Assembly: GCF_000238055.2 (NCBI RefSeq)
Contig: NZ_KE148312.1
Coordinates: 565,201-629,200 of the forward strand
Direction: 5' to 3'
DNA: 64,000 bases
From: Oribacterium parvum ACB1
GTDB taxonomy: Bacteria; Bacillota; Clostridia; Lachnospirales; Lachnospiraceae
Part shown: positions 24,816-32,894 of the stretch, one piece after another
Layout of the letters: each line of letters opens with the position of its first letter
Numbering within the stretch: the stretch's first letter is position 1
The notes under the pieces: generated by a model
Told to the model about the DNA's origin: nothing
Databases searched by the model: none
Seen by the model: the letters and a program-made list of their open reading frames with translations, nothing else
Program-made: the position numbers and the translations under genes

Positions 24816-25943
24816 ATGGGAATAATAAAGGCAGTTTTACACAAAATAGCCATGGGGTCTGCCCAACATCTGGGAGTTTTAGCGATGGCATCTCTTTCTG
24901 TAATGACTGTCAGCTTTTCCGCAATTGCTTATGAGGGATATAAAGACAGTTTCAAGACGGTAAAAACAATCCCTCTACACGAGAACAAGACAAAGAACCG
25001 GGCTCCCTATTTAGATTTTCAGGAGTTGCTATACGAAGAGCAGGATCGCGGTGACCGACTTGTCTATTACGGAGACGGAACGGAGATATCCGAAGGGGAA
25101 GAAGCCGAAGAAAAACTTGCCTCCGACTCGGAGATGCTTCCTGTAGTCGAGCTTAACTCTTCCGAAGCGGAATCGGAGACCGAGACGGAAAGTACGGAAG
25201 AAAGTCGAACCGAAGCGGAAACCCCTCCGGAAACAAGTAGCATAGCAGAAACGGAGACTTTAGCGATAATAGACTTAAATACTCCGCAAACAGCGCAAGA
25301 AGCTGCAGAGGATGCACAAAAAACATCTACCCTTCCCGTAAAATCGGATCCCTTTGAGAATTACTACGGTACTTCTACATTCAATGACTACAATGTCTAT
25401 CTGGATACAGCTTTGGGTCCCATGCCCTACTATAACCAGCATGACAGTCACTGGGCCAGCTATCTCTATGGAGGACAGGACAGCATCAGTAAATACGGTT
25501 GCGGTCCGACTACAGCAGCTATGATTGTTTCCGCCTTCGGAAATGTAAATGGAAGCATTACCCCGAAGGAAATGTCCAATTGGTCCGCGGCTTACGGCTA
25601 TTTTGCCCCTAAGAGCGGTTCCTACCACGACTATATCCCGGCGGTACTCTCCGCCTTTGACCTTGTTGTAGACAGCGTACAGGATAGAAGCCCTGCAAAC
25701 ATCGCAAATCTATTAAACAACGGGCATATTCTTGTGGCACTGATGGGAAAGGGTGCACTGACAAACGGAGGGCATTTTATCATCATTACAAAGCAAAATG
25801 CCAACGGAAGTATATCCATTGCCGACCCGAACAGTTATCCCAACTCACAAAAGGATTGGGATCCGGCACAGATTATGCGAGAACTGAAACAGAATTATGA
25901 CGCGGGAGGCCCGCTTTGGTCCGTTCGTATTCCGGGACGGTAA
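24816..25943 (+). CDS. Exported C39-like cysteine peptidase
   Basis: A 375-aa predicted secreted protein. The N-terminal hydrophobic segment LGVLAMASLSVMTVSFSAIAY is a signal peptide or anchor. An acidic, Ser/Thr/Glu-rich linker spans about residues 75-180. The C-terminal domain matches the C39_2 peptidase family: MPYYNQHDSHWASYLYGG, Cys229 in YGCGPTTAAM, His320 in NGGHFIII and Asp337 in IADPNSYPN. Such proteins cleave peptides at the cell surface; the substrate is unknown. GGAG is 6 nt before the ATG. It is transcribed separately from the che operon (terminators on both sides). Confidence 0.85.
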   Translation: MGIIKAVLHKIAMGSAQHLGVLAMASLSVMTVSFSAIAYEGYKDSFKTVKTIPLHENKTKNRAPYLDFQELLYEEQDRGDRLVYYGDGTEISEGEEAEEKLASDSEMLPVVELNSSEAESETETESTEESRTEAETPPETSSIAETETLAIIDLNTPQTAQEAAEDAQKTSTLPVKSDPFENYYGTSTFNDYNVYLDTALGPMPYYNQHDSHWASYLYGGQDSISKYGCGPTTAAMIVSAFGNVNGSITPKEMSNWSAAYGYFAPKSGSYHDYIPAVLSAFDLVVDSVQDRSPANIANLLNNGHILVALMGKGALTNGGHFIIITKQNANGSISIADPNSYPNSQKDWDPAQIMRELKQNYDAGGPLWSVRIPGR

Positions 25944-26011
25944 ATAAAAAGTGAAAATCCCGAATATTCGAATATCCCTTTAGCCAGTCCCCCCTGCTAA
26001 AGCGGACAAAG

Positions 26012-26046
26012 AAGAGGGACCATGAAATTTCATGGCCCCTCTTTTT
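26012..26046 (+). terminator. Terminator after the C39-like peptidase gene
   Basis: A long stem with arms AGAGGGACCATGAAA and TTTCATGGCCCCTCT, followed by TTTTTATT. Confidence 0.9.
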
Positions 26047-26175
26047 ATTCTCAGTTTGAATAGTTCGACTTCCAAGTCTGTACTTTTTACTCTGTTATGC
26101 CCGTTTGTAAGCCTGTACTTCCCAAGCAGTTATGCTTTTTTGTAGCCTTTCTTTCTATCTTCATGGTACCGACTT

Positions 26176-26832
26176 TTATGCCTGTTCTTCAATCTCTTCA
26201 CCGCTTAAGCTGATAACCACCTCGGAAATACGCTTTACCACCGCGGAAATCTTCTCATTCACTGCAGAGCTGCTGTCGGAAAGTCTTCCTACCTCATCCG
26301 CAACCACGCCGAATCCCTTGCCGTGTTCTCCGGCTCTTGCAGCCTCAATATTGGCATTTAAAGCGAGAATCTTCTGTCTGCTCTGAATGCTCTTTAAATC
26401 ATTGGTACTCTTCCGAATATCTTTTACCAAGTTCTGTGTCTCTTTAATTCCGTCAGATAATTTATCCGCAAATTCACGGAATCGAAGTTCACTGCAATCC
26501 GCCAGCATAAACTGCTCCATGCTGAAGACCAAGAGCTTTAATGCCGCCTTCTCTTTTTCCGAATCGTCACACAATCCCTTTTTCAGGTAAATCGTAGCAA
26601 TCTTTTCTCCTTCGTATTGAAGGTCAGCCTGAATAGAAGAAGAGCCAAATTCCTGGGATCTGCGTTCCAAAGCATCGGCCTTCCCTGGCTCTTTTTTTTC
26701 GGCATTAGCAAAATACGTGACTTTCGTATCCTGCGACTGCACCATTGCCTCCAATCCTGTGGCCAGCGCCCAGTCACAAAGCATGGATTGAAATTGCTCT
26801 TTTCCTGCAAAATCTTGAATATGAATTACCAT
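26176..26832 (-). CDS. Soluble MCP-like signalling protein
   Basis: A 218-aa protein without membrane segments. The C-terminal half carries a shortened MCP hairpin with the conserved tip ILALNANIEAARAGEHGKGFGVVADEVGRLSDSS. The N-terminal about 100 residues (VIHIQDFAGKEQFQSMLCDWALATGLEAMVQ ...) form a small domain I cannot assign. The coiled coil is much shorter than in normal chemoreceptors, so it may signal in the cytoplasm or form part of another pathway. AGAGGAAGG precedes the ATG. It is near the che operon but convergent to the peptidase gene. Confidence 0.8.
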   Translation of the reverse strand: MVIHIQDFAGKEQFQSMLCDWALATGLEAMVQSQDTKVTYFANAEKKEPGKADALERRSQEFGSSSIQADLQYEGEKIATIYLKKGLCDDSEKEKAALKLLVFSMEQFMLADCSELRFREFADKLSDGIKETQNLVKDIRKSTNDLKSIQSRQKILALNANIEAARAGEHGKGFGVVADEVGRLSDSSSAVNEKISAVVKRISEVVISLSGEEIEEQA

Positions 26833-27000
26833 TTTCTTCCTTCCTCTTCTATCATGAACATGATAATAACGAACATCTAAAACAATATCGGCAAAGAAAA
26901 AAAGAGATATAAGACCATGAGGAAAGAATGTAAAAAGAAAAAACCGCCTCGCATAAGACGCAAGACAGTTTTTACAAGTTGACGTAAGAATCAGCTTTCC

Positions 27001-27453
27001 TTAAGATCGAGAAAGAAGCAGGAGCTGATAAACATGAAAAGCCAGTGATGCAGGAGCCGGAAGAAACATATCCGCCAGTGCTTCAAGAGTCACCTTCGCT
27101 CCGATTTTCCTCTTTAAAGAGGGCTTCATCTTCTTGCTTTTCCCAAGCTCTTGTACGATTTCCTTACAGCTTGGCAGAAGCTGTACACGAATATCCTCCT
27201 TCTTGGGAAGATTCTCAACAAGATAGGTCACATTTTTGTAGGGAATGGCTTCAAGACTCTCCAAGAGTTTCTTCTTGTCCCCCTTATAAAAGATACGAAT
27301 ACCGGAAGTAGCCGGATAAATCTGAAGACCGGTAATCTGCGGATGACAGGCAAGCATCCTGCTTAAAATCGTCTCCTCCTCTTCACTGATTCGGAAACGC
27401 TCCAGTCTAAGTCGAAGGGAACTGTCATTTTCATGGCATATTTGAAACTGCAT
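27001..27453 (-). CDS. HMA-like domain protein (resembles the N-terminus of metal P-type ATPases)
   Basis: A 150-aa protein. The segment LRLRLERFRISEEEETILSRMLACHPQITGLQIYPATSGIRIFYKGDKKKLLESLEAIPY resembles the HMA2-like ferredoxin fold found at the N-terminus of some heavy-metal P1B ATPases and their stand-alone relatives. The C-terminus (ALADMFLPAPASLAFHVYQLLLLSR) resembles the stretch leading into the first transmembrane helices of those ATPases. No ATPase core follows, so this is either a genuine small protein or a truncated gene. The CxxC metal motif is absent. GAGAGG precedes the ATG. Function is not assigned. Confidence 0.5.
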   Translation of the reverse strand: MQFQICHENDSSLRLRLERFRISEEEETILSRMLACHPQITGLQIYPATSGIRIFYKGDKKKLLESLEAIPYKNVTYLVENLPKKEDIRVQLLPSCKEIVQELGKSKKMKPSLKRKIGAKVTLEALADMFLPAPASLAFHVYQLLLLSRS

Positions 27454-27679
27454 AACAACCTCTCTTTATACAAATCCATTTTCATGGCTATAGCCTAAAT
27501 ACCGGCAAACACAAAACCACAACAGTTAGTATACACTATTTGTTTTGCTTTGTGTCTAAAATTTTTATATAAAGAAAAGTAGTTCCTCCTACCCCCTTTC
27601 TTTTCTCTCTTATTCATTGGTTTTTCTTTATTCTCTTTTCCCTATTTTCTATATTCTCTATTAGACAGAATCTTATATA

Positions 27680-28978
27680 CTATTGTTCGTTCGGGAGAAG
27701 CTGCAAATCCGGAAGTTCGGAAATTCCATAGTTTTTATCCGAGAACCACTCCTCTTCTCCCCCTGTCAAGAAAATAAGGACATGCTTTGCCCTCGTTACC
27801 GCTACATAATCCAAGCAGATATTTCGATTGTCAGAACGAGCGGAAGGATTGCCCCCTGCTGAACTGATAATAACAATATTGGCATTTAAGCCCTTGGAAA
27901 GGTGGGCTTCGAGTACAATATGATCCAAAGCCTGAGGAGTAAAGCCAATATCCTTTATGCTGTTCTTAAAGTAATTCTGCTTCTCTTTCGAATTACACAG
28001 TACCAAAAAATCTCTTTCTTTTAAATCCGGGTAGCTTCCTAAAATTTCCAAAAAGAGACTGCGAAGCCCCTCTCCTTCTGCTCCGGACAGTTTTTTTTGA
28101 TATACACCGTGAAAGGGACAATGCTTTAAGAATTCCGGCCTTTGCGATGCTTCCATATCTCTATAGGAATGCATCCTCCTGCGAAAAGCATCATTAATCC
28201 AGTCCACCAGCATCTTGTTGGCACGATAATTCTCATTCAGATAAAGAATCTGCACATTACGCTTCTTCTCCATCTCCCTTTTCATATTGTAGAAGACTTG
28301 TCTTTCTTTTTCCTCCTCCTGATAGATTGTCTGCCTCGGGTCTCCCACCATAAAGAGACAGTTATGACGCATCTTCCCCTTTTTATCTGTTGCAAGGCTG
28401 AGTAAAATATTGAGTTGACTCTGATTCAGATCCTGCAGCTCATCTGCGTAAATCTTACTGAAATCCCTTCTTAGAACCTGTAGAAAGGCCTTGTTCTTCT
28501 GTAAGAGCCTATAACAGCGCTCTTCCAGCGGAATATCCCCCTCTTCCCCGCACGATACTTTATCTTCTTTATTCTGCTCAGTATTTATATTTTTTGAGTC
28601 TTTATGAATATTTTCACAGCAAAAGCTTTTCTCCTTCTCCAAAATCCACAGGCAAAAATCATGAAAGGTCATAATATGCATGCCGTCTATGCCATGTATC
28701 TTTTTCTTGAGTTTGTGTGCGGCTTCCTTATTGATAGCCATCTCTCTATAGAGATGTTTTTTAATTTTCTGCTTAAATTCCTGTACCGCTTCCTCGGTAA
28801 AGGCAATCAAAAGAAAGTGGGATAGTCTCTCTCCACCCATAATCTGATTCAATATTCTCCTCGAAAGTAGGGTGGTCTTCCCCGTTCCGGGCCCTGCGAT
28901 GATAAAGAGATTATCTTCTACATTCCGGATATACTCTCTCTTCCTTCGCTCAGTCCAAAATCTCCTCTTTTTCTCCAT
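27680..28978 (-). CDS. UvrD/Rep-like superfamily 1 helicase
   Basis: A 432-aa ATP-dependent DNA helicase-like protein. Motif I/Walker A IAGPGTGKTTLLSRRI, motif Ia LIAFTEEAVQEFKQKI, motif II YADELQDLNQSQ, motif III MVGDPRQTIYQ, motif IV NENYRANKMLVDWIN and motif VI DYVAVTRAKHVLIFL are all visible. At 432 aa it is far shorter than UvrD or PcrA (over 700 aa); the accessory 1B and 2B domains are reduced. Such short enzymes exist, but the cellular role is unclear. GAGGG precedes the ATG. It is downstream of rpoA, behind that gene's terminator. Confidence 0.85.
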   Translation of the reverse strand: MEKKRRFWTERRKREYIRNVEDNLFIIAGPGTGKTTLLSRRILNQIMGGERLSHFLLIAFTEEAVQEFKQKIKKHLYREMAINKEAAHKLKKKIHGIDGMHIMTFHDFCLWILEKEKSFCCENIHKDSKNINTEQNKEDKVSCGEEGDIPLEERCYRLLQKNKAFLQVLRRDFSKIYADELQDLNQSQLNILLSLATDKKGKMRHNCLFMVGDPRQTIYQEEEKERQVFYNMKREMEKKRNVQILYLNENYRANKMLVDWINDAFRRRMHSYRDMEASQRPEFLKHCPFHGVYQKKLSGAEGEGLRSLFLEILGSYPDLKERDFLVLCNSKEKQNYFKNSIKDIGFTPQALDHIVLEAHLSKGLNANIVIISSAGGNPSARSDNRNICLDYVAVTRAKHVLIFLTGGEEEWFSDKNYGISELPDLQLLPNEQ

Positions 28979-29028
28979 TCTACCCTCTACAGCGTAGCAG
29001 AATTCTCAGTATTACTGACTATACATTT

Positions 29029-29063
29029 GAAAAAACAGGGCACCGTAAAAACGATCCCCTGTC
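29029..29063 (-). terminator. Terminator of the stand-alone rpoA
   Basis: On the minus strand ACAGGG ... CCCTGT forms a stem, followed by TTTTTTC, 7 nt after the stop codon. Confidence 0.75.
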
Positions 29064-29069
29064 TCAAAA

Positions 29070-30002
29070 CTACTCCGACTTTGTTGCCAAATGCAGTCCC
29101 ATACTCTCTAATTTGTTTAATATCTCGTCCAAAGACTTTCTTCCCATATTTCTCACCTTCATCAGGTCATCCATGGATTTTGCACAAAGATCTTCCACCG
29201 TATTGATACCTGCTCTTTTTAAGCAATTATAGGAACGCACGCTAAGCTCCAGCTCATCAATGCTCTTGTTTAATTCATCACTCTCCATATCCTGCGTACT
29301 GCTGCCGCTTCCTGCAAGATTCCGAACATTGCCCTCCATATCCATGAAAAGCTTTAAGTGTGTCTGTAAAACTCTTGCTGCAAGAGAAACCGCCTCTTCC
29401 GGATGCATCGTCTTATTCGTGTTGACATCCAAAATGAGCTTCTCCTCTTCTTCACCCTGTTCTTCCACAAAGACATTTACCTTCTTTACAGGAGAATAAA
29501 TGGCATCGATTGCAATCACGCCGATAGCGGAATCACTGTGGTCTCGGGTATTTGCCCCGTCATAACCGCGCCCCTTTGTGATAATCAATTCCATATAGAG
29601 TTTTGCATCCTCTCCGGAAAGCGTTGCAAGCACCAAATCCGGATTCATAATCTCCACTTCGGAGCTTACCTTGATATCGGAAGCACGAACAACTCCCTCT
29701 CCCATGTAATCCACATAAGCCATAACCGGGTCTTCCGAACTTCCGCTGTAGCGGATAGCCAGCTTCTTCAGATTCATGACAATCTCGGAAACATCCTCTT
29801 TGACTCCCGGAATGGAGGAAAACTCATGATAAACACTGTCAATCTTTACCTCACTGACTGCAGCACCGGGCATAGAAGAAAGAAGGATTCTCCGAAGAGA
29901 GTTCCCTAGTACGGTAGCTTCTCCCTTTGCCAGAGAAGTACATACAAAACGGCCATAACCCTGTTCTTCTATAAGCTCTTCTACTTCTAATACTGGTTTC
30001 AT
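29070..30002 (-). CDS. rpoA: RNA polymerase alpha subunit, probable second copy
   Basis: Alpha assembles beta and beta' and, through its C-terminal domain, contacts UP elements and activators. The 310-aa protein has both parts. The NTD holds GRFVCTSLAKGEATVLGNSLRRILLSSMPGAAV, EFSSIPGVKEDVSEIVMNLK and HPEEAVSLAARVLQTHLKLF. The CTD holds LELSVRSYNCLKRAGINTVEDL and VRNMGRKSLDEILNKL. Oddities: it is monocistronic and far from rpsM-rpsK-rpsD-rplQ, where Firmicute rpoA normally lies. The usually conserved VGQ-x-TDYDKL stretch before the LxLxVxT strand is replaced by EEQGEEEEKL. I therefore suspect a divergent paralogue, but the rest of the genome must be checked. GGAG precedes the ATG. Confidence 0.88.
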   Translation of the reverse strand: MKPVLEVEELIEEQGYGRFVCTSLAKGEATVLGNSLRRILLSSMPGAAVSEVKIDSVYHEFSSIPGVKEDVSEIVMNLKKLAIRYSGSSEDPVMAYVDYMGEGVVRASDIKVSSEVEIMNPDLVLATLSGEDAKLYMELIITKGRGYDGANTRDHSDSAIGVIAIDAIYSPVKKVNVFVEEQGEEEEKLILDVNTNKTMHPEEAVSLAARVLQTHLKLFMDMEGNVRNLAGSGSSTQDMESDELNKSIDELELSVRSYNCLKRAGINTVEDLCAKSMDDLMKVRNMGRKSLDEILNKLESMGLHLATKSE

Positions 30003-30206
30003 ACGTTCTCCATTCTATCCTTATACTTTATTACAGCAGGCAAATGCTGTTCTTCAACTCTATAACATCATCTATCGCTGTTTTTCTTCGCGAGTTCCAA
30101 AACATGATCCATGATTCTCGCGAACATATCATTGCTAAGCCTATCCATTATACATATTTTTCAAAAAATATCGAGTACTTTTCATGAAAATACCGAAGAA
30201 ATAAGC

Positions 30207-30485
30207 TTAAGCAGCGAGATGTTTTCCCTTTTCCATCTCTGTAGTCTGTCTTACCAAGATATTCTCCATAGGGACCTGAAACAAAACGCTGAGTGCGAAC
30301 ATATTGTCCAAACTGGGGAGTGCCTTCCCCTGCTGCCACTTATAAACTGCCTGAGGTTCTAAAAATCCCATATAAGAAGAGATATCTTTCACTCTCAATC
30401 CCTTTTCTTTTCTAAGGCGTTCGATATTCTTTCCCGTTGCATAAACATCAATCACGGGGTATTCCACTTTAATACCTTCCTTCAT
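30207..30485 (-). CDS. XRE-family helix-turn-helix regulator
   Basis: A 92-aa DNA-binding protein. The HTH_3 pattern is clear: GKNIERLRKEKGLRVKDISSYMGFLEPQAVYKWQQGKALPSLDNMFALSVLFQVPMENILV. The ATG at 30485 is preceded by AAGGAGG with 6-nt spacing; a longer in-frame extension lacks a ribosome-binding site. It lies about 200 bp upstream of the stand-alone rpoA on the same strand. No partner toxin is visible. Confidence 0.88.
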   Translation of the reverse strand: MKEGIKVEYPVIDVYATGKNIERLRKEKGLRVKDISSYMGFLEPQAVYKWQQGKALPSLDNMFALSVLFQVPMENILVRQTTEMEKGKHLAA

Positions 30486-30592
30486 TCGGAACCTCCTTCC
30501 CATTTTCCCTTCTATATTATCGACATAAATCACTCTACAGAAAATCATGGAACTTAGCTATAAACACAAGCCTTTTTCAAAGCTATTCTGTT

Positions 30593-30628
30593 AAAAATAA
30601 GCGGAAGCTTATCTAATGAAGCTTCCGC
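30593..30628 (-). terminator. Terminator of the tRNA-Thr gene
   Basis: Arms GCGGAAGCTT (30601-30610) and AAGCTTCCGC (30619-30628) form a perfect 10-bp stem; the minus-strand tail is TTATTTTT. Confidence 0.9.
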
Positions 30629-30638
30629 TGCGATATAG

Positions 30639-30711
30639 AGCTGATGACGGGAATCGGACCCGTGACCTCCGCACTACCAATGCGACGCACTACCGACTGT
30701 GCTACATCAGC
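30639..30711 (-). tRNA. tRNA-Thr (anticodon GGT)
   Basis: The 73-nt cloverleaf reads on the minus strand: acceptor GCTGATG/CATCAGC, D stem GCAC/GTGC, anticodon stem TCGCA/TGCGG with loop TTGGTAG (anticodon GGT, decoding ACC/ACU), variable AGGTC, T arm ACGGG/CCCGT with loop TCCGATT. Discriminator base T; CCA is not encoded. The T loop starts TCC where TTC is usual. Confidence 0.95.
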
Positions 30712-30728
30712 ATACTCAGAACATTAAG

Positions 30729-30758
30729 AAAATAGCATAAGACACCGCAGTCTGTCAA
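30729..30758 (-). promoter_or_regulatory. Probable promoter of tRNA-Thr
   Basis: TTGACA (complement of 30753-30758), 18-nt spacer, TATTTT (complement of 30729-30734), ending about 18 bp before the tRNA. Confidence 0.6.
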
Positions 30759-30935
30759 TTCTTTTTGGAAAAAACTCTGCGTCCCTTTTCAATCTTCCTT
30801 TTTTCTTTATTTTATTCTATTTACGTTGCTATAAGCAAGTATAGAATATATAATGTCCAAGGTTAATTTTTATAATTGAATGGAAATCTTTAATTAAAGA
30901 AGTATTTTCACAATAAGGAGGAGAATAAAAAGAAA

Positions 30936-32018
30936 ATGAAAAGTAAGACCATTATGGCGGTTGCGGAGGCTCTGGGGCTGAAATACCTCGAGGACATCGG
31001 AGAAGCCGCCGGTATTTTTAACGGGTATTACCTTTACATCCGTTACACCGGTAAATATCATGAATGCTGCTTTTCCCTGTCGCAGATGGGGAATCATCCC
31101 AGCAAAGACTTAATGAAGTTAATTTCTAAAGACATTAAAGCGGTAAGCACCATCAATCTGTCCGGCTACCTTACCAGCGCAATCATTAAAAACGGGTTTA
31201 CCAATAAAGGGACTATCCAAAACATGGTTGACGGCATTGCCGAGCTCGTTTCTCACTTTGCTGAAAACGGCTTAGTGAACTGTAGTGAAATAGATGGGGA
31301 GGAAGAAGATATCTCCCTCTATTGTCTGAGCGGAAGAAGCCATGTCTATACCAGAGCACAGTTCGATAGCTTAAGAATGGATGCGGATGCAAAACGGCAG
31401 AAGGATGAAAGCCGCGGGGTGCCCGGTATCATCCTCGGCATCTTCGGTGCTCTCGTCGGTGCCTTTGTCGGTGCCATCTTCGTCTTCTTTATCGCAAGAC
31501 TGGGCTATGTATCGCTTTACGGCGGTGTCATCATGGGCTTTACAACGGTTCTCGGATACAAGATCTTTGCCGGCCGTTTCGGACTCATTGGTATCCCTGT
31601 CTGTCTTGTATTCATGGCGGGAATGTCCTATTTAGCAAACCGGCTCGACTTTGCCTTCCTTTTATCCGATGCTATCCATGAGGATTTTTCCCACGTTATC
31701 GATTGTTTCCAATATATGCAAGATATTTTTGATGCAAATGATCCGCAGGTTGCCGCAAGCTATCACAGAAACCTTTATCAGCTTTGGGCATTCACCATGG
31801 GAACCGGCGCTCTCGCCACCATTACAACCTACTTCTCCGATAAGAAGGCGCTGCCGTCCTATCCGATTCTGAATGAAAGCCATAGTGTTCCTCTGGCAGG
31901 AAGCTATACCGCCTCTCCGGATTTGAGCGGTCTTTCCCATCTCAGTGAATATGCGGACAGCAGTAACGAATACACAAGCGGATCCGGAGAGGACAACACC
32001 GGCACTCATGCCAACTAA
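30936..32018 (+). CDS. Membrane protein of unknown function
   Basis: A 360-aa protein I do not recognise. Residues 1-160 are soluble, with mixed alpha/beta character (YYLYIRYTGKYHECCFSL). Four membrane segments follow: IILGIFGALVGAFVGAIFVFFIA, LYGGVIMGFTTVLGYKIFAG, FGLIGIPVCLVFMAGMSYLA, and one near LYQLWAFTMGTGALATITTYF. The C-terminus is Ser/Gly/Asn-rich (SSNEYTSGSGEDNTG). AAGGAGG lies upstream with long spacing. A small two-helix protein is encoded 133 bp downstream and may belong to the same transcript. Confidence 0.7.
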   Translation: MKSKTIMAVAEALGLKYLEDIGEAAGIFNGYYLYIRYTGKYHECCFSLSQMGNHPSKDLMKLISKDIKAVSTINLSGYLTSAIIKNGFTNKGTIQNMVDGIAELVSHFAENGLVNCSEIDGEEEDISLYCLSGRSHVYTRAQFDSLRMDADAKRQKDESRGVPGIILGIFGALVGAFVGAIFVFFIARLGYVSLYGGVIMGFTTVLGYKIFAGRFGLIGIPVCLVFMAGMSYLANRLDFAFLLSDAIHEDFSHVIDCFQYMQDIFDANDPQVAASYHRNLYQLWAFTMGTGALATITTYFSDKKALPSYPILNESHSVPLAGSYTASPDLSGLSHLSEYADSSNEYTSGSGEDNTGTHAN

Positions 32019-32151
32019 TCCGGTATAAGGAAAAATCGACTCCGGTCCTACAGAAGCTACAGAAAATACATTTCACGATATTTTCTCCGGGAAGGAGGAT
32101 GATACCGTAAGTGCTTTCCTATATTTTATAAAGAAGAAAAAGGAGATTATT

Positions 32152-32355
32152 ATGTCACAAAAACAGATTATGACCATCGTTGTTACCCTTGTTTGTGCCG
32201 CTATCAGCTTCGCAGAGATTCAAAACATCCGCTATGCAAAGCAGGTTGACACACCGACAACCATTCACCCCATCAGATTGATTGCTTGCATCGCCATCGT
32301 CATCATGGGAATCTATTCTCTGGTTACCGGACACTATATCCTAAACGTAGGATAG
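32152..32355 (+). CDS. Small two-helix membrane protein
   Basis: A 67-aa protein with two hydrophobic stretches, IMTIVVTLVCAAISFAEI and LIACIAIVIMGIYSLVTG, joined by a polar loop. AAGGAG is 6 nt before the ATG. It follows the unknown membrane protein gene and precedes a terminator. No family recognised. Confidence 0.65.
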   Translation: MSQKQIMTIVVTLVCAAISFAEIQNIRYAKQVDTPTTIHPIRLIACIAIVIMGIYSLVTGHYILNVG

Positions 32356-32427
32356 TTTAGCGCGGTACTTTCTGAACGGGATATCGCACGCTCTGCGAGC
32401 TATCCTCGTTAAGAATAAGAAGCGAAA

Positions 32428-32476
32428 GAAGGGGCTGTAAAAAATTAAAATAATTTTCTACAGCTCCTTCTTTTTA
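32428..32476 (+). terminator. Terminator after the small membrane protein gene
   Basis: GAAGGGGCTGTA pairs with TACAGCTCCTTC, with an inner AAAATT/AATTTT stem and a TTTTTAC tail. The arm GGGGCTGTAAAAAAT is nearly identical to the outer arm of the hairpin element at 34973-35180. Confidence 0.85.
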
Positions 32477-32781
32477 CATACAAAACCCACGTTTTACCAT
32501 AGATTCCTCTTCCTTTCTCTTTGCATCTTGTACCAAAACCAATTAAAAATGACATTTTTTAAACTTCGCATTGTATAAGGAAAATATTGCTGTCCCCAAA
32601 CCATTAAAAGTTTATTTTAAAATGTTTTCTTACTTAAATTAATTTATTTTGGATTGCTATTTATTTTGCACCCGCTAACTTATCATTAGTTTAGACTAAC
32701 GTCAATAAAATATTTGTACTTTTGCTAATAGCTAAAAAAGCTAAAAAAGCAAAATTCCACCGTCAAAAAATCCTTTCTCTG

Positions 32782-32790
32782 TGCTATACT
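32782..32790 (+). promoter_or_regulatory. Extended -10 promoter candidate for the LRR protein gene
   Basis: TG-C-TATACT lies about 105 bp before the start codon; the -35 region is weak. Confidence 0.4.
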
Positions 32791-32894
32791 TAAAAAGTTC
32801 GCAAAAGCGAAAGAAAATAGTATGGAACCTGTCTCCAATATGCGTTGTGACAATATCTTTACTACACACGAGACAGAAAAGAGGAAAGAAAAAT

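Larger units (their letters stand above)
32356..32894. other. Intergenic region with terminator and extended -10 promoter
   Basis: About 540 bp without a supported gene. It begins with a GGATA ... TATCC hairpin (about 32379-32405) and the terminator at 32428-32476, then AT-rich sequence with no clear signal. It ends with the promoter-like site near 32785 ahead of the LRR protein gene. Confidence 0.5.

Noticed and set aside
30057-30147. Minus-strand 26-codon ORF (MDRLSNDMFARIMDHVLELA…) upstream of rpoA
   Set aside because: It could form an amphipathic helix, but there is no Shine-Dalgarno and no supporting context, so I did not list it as a gene.
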